From Branchiostoma floridae (taxonomy: Eukaryota > Chordata > Leptocardii > Amphioxiformes > Branchiostomatidae): a stretch of 25,281 bases of DNA. The stretch covers positions 12,576-37,856 of the forward strand of contig NW_023365822.1 in the NCBI RefSeq assembly GCF_000003815.2. Reading direction: 5' to 3'. Both the position numbers and the translations under genes were made by a program. Below, one piece after another: positions 16,314 through 25,281 of this stretch. Position 1 is the stretch's first letter. Each line of letters opens with the position of its first letter. The notes beneath the pieces were generated by a model. The model did not search any database. It was given only the letters and a program-made list of their open reading frames with translations, and had not been told where the DNA came from.

Positions 16314-16398
16314 TGAGGAATAACACGACGTGAAGTTGCTCAAAACACGAGAATCCACACGAAACGTGCCAATTCTCAAACGCCGCTATCTTGGCACG
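16314..16398 (+). repeat. Left member of an 85-bp inverted pair
   Basis: TGAGGAATAACACGACGTGA.. here recurs on the opposite strand at 25257-25173 with 12 mismatches in 85 and no gap (hand count). The pair brackets almost 9 kb and may be terminal inverted repeats. Confidence 0.7.
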
Positions 16399-16504
16399 TG
16401 TGCGGAGTTACTGTCGCGTGACGGTAACCGCACGCGTGTAAAGATAGCGTCGCTTGAAGAATAGCACGTTTCGTGCCGATTGACGAGTTTTGAGCAACTT
16501 CACG
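16329..16504. repeat. 176-bp imperfect palindrome
   Basis: Arms 16329-16405 and 16428-16504 (77 nt each) are inverted copies, and the 22-base centre (GTTAC..GTAAC) is itself nearly palindromic, so the whole stretch can fold back with almost no loop. It is CpG-rich and overlaps the left member of the long-range inverted pair. Confidence 0.8.
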
Positions 16505-17457
16505 CAAACTCCGAACGCGTGCATTACCTCGCCCCGTGCTGACTTCGCACGCTTGTGCACAGAACGGACACGCGTTTTCGTGGGCGCAAAAGCGACGGGC
16601 ATAGCGGCGGACATTGCAACATTGCGCGTGCCGAGGTACCTCGCGTAGCCAACAGACACGTGCATGACCTCAAAGCAACCCGAATTGGCACGTAATCCAT
16701 GTACACAAGAAGCGGAAAGCGGTGGCGTAAAACGGAGCACATTGATACGATGAGTAACGTGTCGCAAACGTCGGACTTGAAATGCGTAAATTTCCTTTAA
16801 AAAAACAGGAGTCTACAGCGGTAGATTGGAACATCATAGCCGCTATTTTGCAACGCACAATGCTTTGCGAGGTCGGGCGTACAATTCCTCATTATAACCG
16901 AATAGAAAGTCGCACGACGTGCGTTACCTCATTACAGAGCCCAGCATTTGCACAGCGTAAACAACATATTTTGTGTAAACAAACATTTTTGACGCAGCGA
17001 TACAAAGCTAGTAGTAGATGATTACTTATTTACAAAGAACTTACAACGAAAACTGATGATTTAGTTTGGTAGTTTGGAGGAGCGAGTAGTAAACTTACAA
17101 GCGATACGAGGAAATGCTCCGCCGACACCGTAACATTTTCTACTATATCTAACCAATCTATTTACGGCGTACGTAGCTGAAAATAAATGATAGACATTAC
17201 AAAACAGAATTCATACCTTGTACTATGTGTGACTTAACCACAGCTTCCCAAAGGCTGACTCGCTGAATCTAAACAAGTAGTGACGCAGGTTGTAAATAAG
17301 GAGCTGAAAGAAACGGCCCGACTGTAAACACGATTGTTGTTCGAATGACGCGGCTAAACAAAATATGCACGCATGCGCGCTGCTTGCCCACGTGTTACCT
17401 AGGCAACCAACAAGCGCAAAGCATCTCGGTCTGGGCGATACTATTTATTTTTAGCTG

Positions 17458-17603
17458 CATAGGATCTAGCCAAGCGATCGTAACAAAAAATACGTATCAT
17501 TTTGTTCCGCCTGGCTGTCATGTCACTTTAATCAAGAGCTTTGACGAATTCTTCGGGGATTTTTCGGAAATACCACGTCAATCCATGGGATTCCCTGGGA
17601 CGA
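17458..17603 (+). repeat. Dispersed repeat A, copy 1
   Basis: Shares about three quarters of its bases with 18677-18827 in the same orientation, including ATCGTAACAAAAA.TACGTAT and TCCCTGGGACGA at the end. The family is not recognised. Confidence 0.7.
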
Positions 17604-17724
17604 ATTATCTTTTTCTTTCTAAATTATAAAATATTCCATTTCAAAGTTTATTTACGGTTGTGTTGTTTTTCCACTTGTGCGGAAGGCAACCATAGTCCCC
17701 GACCCTCCTGATGAGGATGGGACT

Positions 17725-17744
17725 AGGTGAGGTGAGGTGAGGTG
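17725..17744 (+). repeat. Short (GGTGA)n tandem repeat
   Basis: About four head-to-tail copies of a five-base unit. Confidence 0.8.
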
Positions 17745-18012
17745 TTTTTCCCGTCCGCTCCCAGGGACGCAGTGTTAATGGGTCGGTATAGTGTTCCTGG
17801 CTCAACTTCCGGCATGGTCCTTACTTTTTATTAGATTGAGCAGCGTCAGCTAGCCAAGTTTTGCCATTCGATCAAAATATATTTGTATAATCAAGTATGT
17901 TACAACCTCTTAGAATTCATTTCATTTTCTTGGATGACTTAGATCGAAATATGAAAGAAGAGGAATCCGTACTAAGCGATATTTTGGGGGGTATAAAAAC
18001 ATCTGTCTGCAT

Positions 18013-18310
18013 TAGGGGTGGGTATCGGTTCGGTGTACCGGTACAAAACCGGTTTTTCTTATTGTACTGGTCCGGAAAAACCGGACCTAAAAAAGTCGGT
18101 GGACCGAATGTTGGACCTATTAGAAAAAAAACGGATTATATGATCAGGAATCCACGCGTTTTCGGGCACACTGGTCAAAGAAAATAACAAGAGCGAAGCA
18201 GACTAGAGTTTATAGTCATTTCTACAGAGTTTTCCAGTCAATCGTACAGAGGCAGTTAGTCTTGCAGGATTTTAGAACGCCAGGGGGAGTTAAATATTCC
18301 ACAAAACATA
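18013..18310 (+). mobile_element. Dispersed repeat B, copy 1 (hAT-like end)
   Basis: Begins TAGGGGTGGGTATCGG, an end typical of hAT elements, followed by repeated CCGG/GGTACCGG-type words. Its second half (AACAAGAGCGAAG.., AGAGTTTATAGTCA) is shared in the same orientation with 22891-23180. There is no transposase, and I did not find the opposite end. Confidence 0.55.
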
Positions 18311-18467
18311 CTGTGGTGTGAATATGGTAACGTAAGTTGTAACTTATTTTGATAACACTATTGGGTTACATGTCTTGGGAGAAACGACAGATTATAACCT
18401 TCTGTTGGCTGCAACGTCGGGGGTAAATTTTGGCAATTGAAATACAACGATAACTACCGTTTTCATT

Positions 18468-18601
18468 CTTGTTCCTATATAACTTATAACTACCGTTTTC
18501 ATTTCACACCCAGCCAAGAAAACTCCCTTATATTATAAGGGAGTTTTCTTGGCTGGGTGTGATGAAATGAAAACGGTAGTTATAAGTTATATAGGAACAA
18601 G
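18468..18601. repeat. Near-perfect 65-bp hairpin with one-base loop
   Basis: Left arm 18468-18532 and right arm 18534-18601 are exact reverse complements except for one 3-base insertion in the right arm. The loop is the single T at 18533. Just upstream, a 15-base word of the arm (AACTACCGTTTTCAT) occurs once more near 18452. The identity implies a very recent event or an assembly artefact. Confidence 0.93.
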
Positions 18602-18676
18602 CATAATAAATACAAAATCTTAGCGGAAGGTGTCGGGAAATTCAGATGGAATTTTGATACAATGATAGTTTCTTAA

Positions 18677-18827
18677 CATAGGCTCTGGCCAAGCCATCGT
18701 AACAAAAAGATACGTATTATGTAGTTCTCTCCATCTAGCCATTGTGTCACTTCACATAAGAGCCTTGGCGAATTCTTTGGGGATTCTACCGAACTACCAC
18801 TTCAATCCGCTAGACTCCCTGGGACGA
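18677..18827 (+). repeat. Dispersed repeat A, copy 2
   Basis: Same orientation as 17458-17603. It runs into the second N gap at its right end, so its full length is unknown. Confidence 0.7.
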
Positions 18828-19205
18828 NNNNNNNNNNNNNNNNNNNNNNNNNNNNNNNNNNNNNNNNNNNNNNNNNNNNNNNNNNNNNNNNNNNNNNNNN
18901 NNNNNNNNNNNNNNNNNNNNNNNNNNNNNNNNNNNNNNNNNNNNNNNNNNNNNNNNNNNNNNNNNNNNNNNNNNNNNNNNNNNNNNNNNNNNNNNNNNNN
19001 NNNNNNNNNNNNNNNNNNNNNNNNNNNNNNNNNNNNNNNNNNNNNNNNNNNNNNNNNNNNNNNNNNNNNNNNNNNNNNNNNNNNNNNNNNNNNNNNNNNN
19101 NNNNNNNNNNNNNNNNNNNNNNNNNNNNNNNNNNNNNNNNNNNNNNNNNNNNNNNNNNNNNNNNNNNNNNNNNNNNNNNNNNNNNNNNNNNNNNNNNNNN
19201 NNNNN
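18828..19205. other. Assembly gap (378 N)
   Basis: A run of undetermined bases that directly follows repeat A copy 2, consistent with repeat-caused assembly failure. Confidence 0.99.
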
Positions 19206-19379
19206 CAGTAGTACGACCTTTGTATCATGGTGAACATACTGTACAGTACTGTAATACAGTTGGTCGTATGAAAAAATACATGTGTGTCTTCACCGTAGTA
19301 AGTATGTCAAACATTTCATTATACAGTGACAAAGACAGTAGTAGTATGTACATGGAGCGGAAAAGGGGCACCTTAGGCG

Positions 19380-19442
19380 GCGGCAGCAGACGAAATATTC
19401 GCGGTGGATTTAATTTCGCGGTGAAGCGGCCGCCGCGAAAAC
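19380..19442. repeat. CGCGG/CCGCG-rich inverted-repeat fragment
   Basis: TTCGCGGT occurs twice and is answered by GCCGCCGCGAAAA, giving an inverted arrangement typical of small invertebrate transposon ends. The boundaries are not resolved. Confidence 0.35.
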
Positions 19443-19686
19443 TACTCCATTTCAGAATTCATTTACGATTGGTTTGATACAATTATTACCTCCCCGTCTG
19501 TTTGGTATGTTTCATTTCATATCTATCTATGATCTTATATACATCTTATCAAGGAGGTTAAAAAAAGGGTGGAGACAATTTCACCGCGTCGATCATTTTG
19601 AGTGACACATCCTGCACGAAACATTTTCTTTATCCTTGGTTCATTATTGGTGTTGTTAGCAGCTTATAATACAGAGTGATGGAAAT

Positions 19687-20180
19687 CATTCTATAATGTC
19701 TTGAATATACGCATCTCATTTGAATGAACTCCGTACGATGTGTTCTATCTCCAACATGTTCATGTTGGGGGAGACACGATCGGAGACTATGATTCGGAAA
19801 GGACTTAACATTCATGATCCATTTGTTTTCAAACATGTCTCAATTTTCAGATTTGTATCAATTTACTTATGAATTTCTATTAAATCATCAACGTACCGTG
19901 TTGCCGACGAGTGATGAACACCATTGTATAATGTATTGAGTACTTGCATCGGCAACGTTCTCCATGGCATGCAAATCAAAGTATATCTGGCTGATTCGAA
20001 TGAAGTACGATATGTTCTAGTTCCAACTTAATTGTTCCTGTCGGTGGAGACACGATCAGAGAATTTGGAAAGGACTTTACATTCATGATCCATTTGCTTT
20101 CAAATATGTCTCATTTCAAACGTATCAGTTTACTTGTAAATTTCTATATATTAAATTATCAACGTACCGTGTTTCCGACG
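19687..20180 (+). repeat. Tandem duplication, two units of about 235-270 bp
   Basis: Unit 1 starts at 19687 and unit 2 at 19922. Shared landmarks are ACACGATC, CATTCATGATCCATTTG and ACGTACCGTGTT (19891 and 20162). Unit 2 carries about 36 extra bases near its start. There is no coding content. Confidence 0.8.
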
Positions 20181-21076
20181 TTTGTAATAGCGGCCCGGCT
20201 GGAAGTAGTTGCTGACGAATTATGACCATGGTATACACTTACCTTTGATGCTTCAAAAGTAACGACACTAGTATGGTGTGACGTACTGTACATGTACTAG
20301 TATATGTACATGTGTTGTTGATAAAAAAACGCCTAGAACAGTTTTTAGACGTGTCAGAAATACATGTAATACGTACTGGAAGTAATGTTAATTTACGCAA
20401 AGAGCCAGCGCCAAGACAAATAACTTTTAATAAACAAGACATGAAAACAAATTCTTTTTAAAAAATGGAGCTTTTCTTGAACACAAACTCAACACCAATC
20501 TATTCAGGGCGATTTTCCCATTGTTTTTGTTTCAAGCGGTTGTTTCCAAGTAAAGGTGTTCTATTGTTATACTGACAAGCAGCTTTCTTGGGTGGTTGTT
20601 TTTTTCTTTGGGCGCTTATCTTTATATTTTACCGTATCTTGTTTATTCCATACTTCGTATATAAATGTATTTTGGAATGGATCCAATGTTATCGTTAGGA
20701 AGGAAGACAATGTGAAAGGAATTATGATAAAGTTCCTACCACCAAATTAATGAAGGCGTAACAAAGTCCAAAATTTAAAGAAAAACAGTTTGAATCTCCT
20801 TATTCGAAGGTGGAAAACGGAAAGAATCAACCATTAATTTGCAAGAAAAGACTTTTCGTTTTTCTTCTTGTTCCTGAAATGTCATTTATTGTAGGGTAAG
20901 TCAAGACGCAACTTGTGTTAGTAAAACCAAGCTCCTTGGTAAAATCGTTGTTCTGAACACAGTTAATAGAAGGTAAGTTTCAATCTTCATGCAAACCAGA
21001 ACAGAAATGTTTCGTCATAACAAGATGTTGAAAGAGATCAACATACATTCAAGTAAAACGGCGTGAGAAACTCTTC

Positions 21077-21119
21077 CTCCGACCAAGGAGGTTGTTTTTT
21101 TTAACCTCCTTGCTCCGAC
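21077..21119. repeat. AAGGAGGTT hairpin repeat, copy 1
   Basis: CCTCCGACCAAGGAGGTT, a T-rich spacer and AACCTCCTTGCTCCGA form a short stem. The same arrangement recurs at 22051-22098, and an AAGGAGGTTA word appears near 19551. Confidence 0.55.
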
Positions 21120-21937
21120 TTGTTCCGACAGTTCACACCGACCTACTTACATATAACAAAAGGTAAGTTGATAGGTGATAATGATGAATGAATGAAGACG
21201 TCTATATATTTATTTATTTGCAAATCCATGCCCGTAGGCTAATTGCAATGATACAGACAGTGAAAAGTAACAAGTGTCTATTCTAAATACACACACGTCA
21301 GCTATCTATGTACATGCTTCTACTTCTTTACTGGGTGGTTTGACTTCTTCTTTGGAGGCAGTGGCTGATGAAAAGTCCCACTTCTTTAATGATTAGTGGG
21401 TTCTGTGATTTTAACAGAAATATAGTTTTTTTGAGGTCTACTAACTGGTGAAAAGTTGGAAATAGTGTAGTGTCTTTCACGACCCGATGGTCAGACTGTA
21501 CTGTCGTTTTTTAGTAATAGTTAGCGCTGATGTGTTGCAGGACATTTTGGACATTCAAGTCACAGCGAGGTGTGAACAATAGAGTGTGCACCAGAGTCCG
21601 GGACGTGACGTTCTAGACACAGATGTGTATTACAATCTTTGGCTTTTGTCTGTTTCGTGACAAAATAAAAGAAACAAACATTTACCACCCCCACCCCCCG
21701 CGTTTGCCATAAAAAAAAATTGGCAATATTATTATACACAAGCTTCGGGCATTGGAGCTATTGTTCTTGTAAAGGAGTGATATTACAATCTTTATACTAT
21801 AAAAGTCTATTCAATATTGTTACTTTATATAATTTATTGTATAAACTACTCTACATACAAAATGCGCCTTACTTAGTTGAAACCAGAAGGTTAGGATAAA
21901 CGAACGTAGTGTTAGGATTAACAAAATATCGTCAACA

Positions 21938-22004
21938 GAACTGAACGACACACACACGCGCACACATATAGAACTGAACGACACACACAGACACATACAC
22001 ACAC
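21938..22004 (+). repeat. (AC)n microsatellite with duplicated GAACTGAACG unit
   Basis: AGAACTGAACGACACACAC occurs twice within a CA-rich tract. Confidence 0.8.
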
Positions 22005-22050
22005 TTCAGAACAACACAACTGCTGTAGCTCTTGCTATGGCAAACTGTTC

Positions 22051-22098
22051 TTCCTTCGACCAAGGAGGCTTTACTTGTAATTAACCTCCTGCTCCGAC
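22051..22098. repeat. AAGGAGGTT hairpin repeat, copy 2
   Basis: CCTTCGACCAAGGAGGCTT and TTAACCTCCTGCTCCGA flank a short spacer, the same plan as at 21077-21119. Confidence 0.5.
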
Positions 22099-22702
22099 AC
22101 TTCAAACCACTGATGGAGCTTCGATATACTGTTCCTGCGTATTGGAGAGAAAACAAACAGAAACTCATTATCCATCTCAAAGGTATTTGCCAACATCTTA
22201 AAAAACGGTAGGGTTTTACATGAAGTTTGAAATGAAATAACTATATAATAGCTGAGCGTAGATTTAATTTGTCAGAGGAATCTAGCCGTCTGCCATTGCT
22301 GAATGAGATTAGATACAAGCCCCACATATTTTGTTAGTATTATTTCGTGCACCGTAACCGTGAGAATTCCTAGTTCAACAAGTCTGCTAGTGCTACATTC
22401 AAGTTTTCCCGCACAGCCCGCGGCCGCCTTTGGTCATGCCGCTTCGGGCTCGCGACAAAGCGGTGGCGCCATGGTGTCTGGGAGGTACCATTCTCGCATG
22501 TTGTGGAAAAATTATTTGTAGTTTGAAAATATCTGGATAAACTAACACTGACATATATAGCCACAAAACATGACTTTCCGTGTCAAGTTTCGCAAACAAC
22601 AGTTTATCTACCGAGTTTAACGGGATAAAGTCAATTATGAGATGCTTTATCAGAAATTGTGTTTCATTACTCTTTCCGACTTTGAGTCGTCTTTCCTCCT
22701 TG

Positions 22703-23576
22703 TAAGGCCATGTTGATTTGATTATATGGATGACATCCTCCTGGAACTCCAAAACTGATGCGAGCGAGCGAATAAAAAAAAAGTTTGGCCAAAAAAAAAA
22801 GTTGCCTTCAGTATGAAATCAAAGTGGCCAGGAAGATTGAACATAGGACTAAACACACATAGTATGGTATACCAACAGTTAACGTGTAGGGACCAGTACA
22901 TCATACGGGTGCAAAACATTTTTTTTCTTCTTGGACCAATCAAAAAAAAAAAAGACAGAAAAAAATCAGAGGAACAGGTTTCGCCAATTACAAAATGGAC
23001 ACACTATGTCGGCAGGCATTTGGGGTCTTACCGGGGGCCAAGAAGACAACAAGAGCGAAGTCAAGTAGAGTTTATAGTCAATTGTACCAAGTTTCTACAG
23101 TGAAAGGTACAGAGACAGTTAGCCTTTATTACATGGAGATGGGACTTAAAATGCCAGTGGGAGTCCAATAATCCACCAAACAGATTCCTTTGTAGAAAAA
23201 TTGACTAATTATCATTGTTTTGAGTATTGCCAGTTCTCAAGTTTCCACATACAATCAGGTCCGGACCTGGAAATGATCCTCGGGACCTGAACGGGACCTT
23301 TACCTGAATTTTCTGTACTGGTACCTCCCCAACCAACAATAGATTTTTTTCTTTCTGTCCTTTCACATCTTACTCTTTGACTTTAGATTTATTTTGGCAT
23401 TCTATGGCATTAGTTATTTTCTGATACTTTTTTTTCAATCTACGGAATATTTGTACTCATTTTACAGCTGCTTTGCACAATTCATTGTGCGGTCGAAAAC
23501 TTTTTTTTTTTTGGAAACGGCCGAAAATTGGTGCGAGCGCGGATGTCATCCATATAATCAAATCAACATGGCCTAA
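22703..23576. mobile_element. PIF/Harbinger-like MITE with intact ends and TAA target duplication
   Basis: Terminal inverted repeats 22706-22738 and 23541-23573 are exact complements over 33 bp (GGCCATGTTGATTTGATTAT..). They are flanked on both sides by TAA (22703-22705 and 23574-23576), the TWA-type duplication expected for PIF/Harbinger elements. The 868-bp body has no transposase ORF, has A- and T-rich subterminal tracts, and contains repeat B copy 2. The identical ends imply recent mobility or gene conversion. Confidence 0.85.
22891..23180 (+). mobile_element. Dispersed repeat B, copy 2 (inside the Harbinger-like element)
   Basis: Same orientation as 18013-18310 and sharing CAAGAGCGAAG, AGAGTTTATAGTCA, GGTACAGAGACAGTTAG-like and GCCAGTGGGAGT-like words. 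At about 23320-23330 a GTACCTCCCCAACC string resembles the complement of a hAT-like end. Confidence 0.55.
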
Positions 23577-24078
23577 GCAAAAACGAAGCTTGTCACTGAA
23601 CATTGACGAAGAAAATCATGATATCTCGTGAGCACACCAAAGCACGCCATTTGCCGGCAACGTACACCGAGAAGCATCATCACAAAATACTCCAGGATTA
23701 TCGATTGTAAACAAGACATCTTCGTACTACACGATAAATGTCGCTTGCCCAATAATACAAACATGTACTTGATTTTTATTATTGGACTTAAATAACAGCT
23801 TTACGATCGTAATCATGTTTACAATTTCATACTTAGAGTCTACATTTTAAAACACATGTGCGCCTCAATTAAAGGTTTTTTTTTATATCGAAAACACTGT
23901 ATAGTAAATGCTAGTACAAAATGGCGGTGATCTTTGTTTATAGTTTCACGCAATGCTAACATTTACCGGCGTGCCTTCTCCGCCATGGCTTGGATACTTG
24001 TCCACTTGGTCAAATACGCCTTGCCATTTGGTATGCAGAAGCTTGAGTAGAGTCAGTTTCAAGTCAAGTCAATTTTAC

Positions 24079-25155
24079 CTCCGCAAGGAATGATGCCGAG
24101 TCTTCACTCAGCGCGGGAAAATGTATCCGTGTGTGCCCGGCCACGGCTACGTGCGGGCACCGCTGAAATTGAAGAAGCGCACGCGTGATGGGGCCGGATT
24201 TAGCGCCGAGTCTACCGGGGCGGGAAAATATAGCCATGTATGCCCGGCCACGGCTACGTGCGGACACCGCTGAAATTGAAGAAACGCACGTAATGGGTCC
24301 GAATTGAGACCCTAGTCTTCACCCGGGGCGGGAAAATATAGCAGTGTATGCCCGGCCACGGCTACGTGCGGGCACCGCTGAAATTGAAGAAGCGCACGTA
24401 CGCGTAATGGGGCCGGATTTAGCGCCGAGTCTACCAGGGCGGGAAAATATAGCCATGTATGCCCGGCCACGGCTACGTGCGGACACCGCTGAAATTGAAG
24501 AAACGCACGTAATGGGTCCGAATTGAGACCCTAGTCTTCACCCGGGGCGGGAAAATATAGCAGTGTATGCCCGGCCACGGCTACGTGCGGGCACCGCTGA
24601 AATTGAAGAAGCGCACGTAATGGGACCGGATTTAGCGCCGAGTCTACCGGGGCGGGAAAATATAGCCATGTATGCCCGGCCACAGCTACGTGCGGACACC
24701 GCTAAAATTGAAGAAACGCACGTAATGGGTCCGAATTGAGACCCTAGTCTTCACCCGGGGCGGGAAAATATAGCAGTGTATGCCCGGCCACGGCTACGTG
24801 CGGGCACCGCTGAAATTGAAGAAGCGCACGTAATGGGGCCGGATTGACTGCCAAGTCTACCGGGGCGGGAAAATATAGCCATGTATGCCCGGCCACGGCT
24901 ACGTGCGGACCGCTAAATTGAAAAAAAAAAAAACGCATGTAATGGGGCCGGATTGAGGCCCTATTCTTCACTCAGAGCGGGAAAATATAGCCATGTATGC
25001 CCGGCCACGGCTACGTGCGGACCGATAAATTGAAAAAAAAAACGCACGTAATGGGTCCGGATTGAGACCCTAGTCTTCACCCGGGGCGGGAAAATATAGC
25101 ATTGTATGCCCGGCCGTGCGGACATCGCTAAAATTGAAGAAGTGCACGTAATGGG
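24079..25155 (+). repeat. Satellite array, ten ~108-bp units in a two-unit higher-order pattern
   Basis: The landmark GCGGGAAAAT recurs with its GGG at 24115, 24222, 24330, 24441, 24549, 24654, 24762, 24867, 24979 and 25088 (spacings 105-112). Two variants alternate: TATAGCCATG with CGGACACCGC, and TATAGCAGTG with CGGGCACCGC, giving a repeat of about 213 bp. The last units have poly-A insertions and deletions, as expected at an array edge. The array is CpG-rich. The ORFs across it are broken at every second unit. Confidence 0.95.
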
Positions 25156-25172
25156 CCTTTACCTGGGGCGAG

Positions 25173-25257
25173 CGTGCAAAGATAGCGGCACGAGAGCATT
25201 GGCACGTTTCGTGTTGATCCTCGTGTGAAGAGAAACTTCACGTCGTGTTATTCCTCA
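25173..25257 (-). repeat. Right member of the 85-bp inverted pair
   Basis: Complement of 16314-16398 with 12 mismatches in 85 and no gap. It starts about 18 bp after the satellite array and ends 24 bp before the window edge. Confidence 0.7.
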
Positions 25258-25281
25258 TATTACGGTCCCCATATATACCTG

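Larger units (their letters stand above)
16133..25281. other. Exon-free, repeat-dense block (presumed giant collagen intron)
   Basis: No Gly-X-Y exon or other recognisable coding exon occurs on either strand. From about 16.3 kb the DNA becomes visibly CpG-rich in places (for example eight CpG in 16501-16560), unlike the CpG-poor introns to the left. The block consists of nested repeats listed separately, plus unannotated stretches (16510-17450, 20220-21060, 21120-22050, 22100-22700, 23580-24060) in which I see no gene. A GC-rich patch lies at 22410-22495 without a supported ORF. Confidence 0.7.

Noticed and set aside
16408-16767. A 119-codon minus-strand ORF rich in Arg and Cys
   Set aside because: It lies in the CpG-rich palindromic repeat, overlaps another frame of similar quality, and has no recognisable domain. 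Stop codons are simply rare in such sequence.
17561-17605. GFPG-like stretch at 17588 and again at 18812
   Set aside because: It is on the wrong strand for the collagen, contains a single triplet, and is part of dispersed repeat A.
18794-19237. ORFs spanning the second gap
   Set aside because: They consist of N-derived residues.
22399-22752. 117-codon minus-strand ORF beginning MEFQEDVIHII
   Set aside because: It starts inside the Harbinger-like terminal repeat, crosses its boundary, and shows no known domain.
24064-24971. Repetitive ORFs across the satellite (RPRLRA.TAEIEE and FQRCPHVAVAGHT)
   Set aside because: Six successive unit lengths are multiples of three, but stops recur in every second unit and other units break the frame. 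The lengths reflect dimer duplication, not coding.
24079-25155. CRISPR-like regular repeats
   Set aside because: Units are long, contiguous and homologous throughout, with no unique spacers, and the DNA is animal.

Overview
The window looks like draft-assembly DNA from an invertebrate deuterostome, most likely a lancelet (Branchiostoma). The reasons are two intron-rich animal genes with canonical GT..AG introns of about 50 to 1,600 bp, two runs of N (1681-1908 and 18828-19205), a vertebrate-like type V/XI fibrillar collagen, and a high density of small inverted-repeat transposons. The species is an inference. No prokaryotic feature is present.

Left third (1-6047, + strand): the last eight coding exons of a DEAH-box RNA helicase of the DHX33 family, from helicase motif II to the stop codon (516 codons plus stop). 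The 5' exons with motifs I and Ia lie left of the window. Two of its splice junctions have been tandemly duplicated: a 28-bp x3 array over the donor inside motif VI, and a 130-bp x2 duplication carrying a second copy of an acceptor.

6048-9591: tail-to-tail space between the two genes. It should hold both 3' UTRs. It also contains a 320-bp hAT-like MITE and one unassigned small ORF.

Middle (9592-16132, - strand): the 3' end of a clade-B (type V/XI-like) fibrillar collagen. I could place 13 exons with consistent phases: eight Gly-X-Y exons (108, 108, 54, 54, 36, 36, 54 and 24 nt) and five that encode the telopeptide, a furin-like site and a complete COLFI C-propeptide with eight cysteines. The rest of the triple helix must lie to the right of the window. 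Against recalled vertebrate V/XI chains, this chain has about ten extra Gly-X-Y triplets near its C-terminal end.

Right third (16133-25281): 9.1 kb with no recognisable exon, presumably one very large collagen intron. It becomes CpG-rich abruptly near 16.3 kb and is packed with repeats. These are a 176-bp palindrome whose outer part recurs inverted at the far right end, a near-perfect 65-bp hairpin with a one-base loop, two direct-repeat pairs, a Harbinger-like MITE with 33-bp identical ends and TAA target duplications, and a ten-copy ~108-bp satellite with a two-unit higher-order pattern. The matching inverted ends at 16314 and 25257 raise the possibility that most of this block is one large non-autonomous or composite element. 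No transposase ORF is visible.

The helicase (nucleolar and ribosome work) and the collagen (extracellular matrix) have no functional link. They are simply convergent neighbours.
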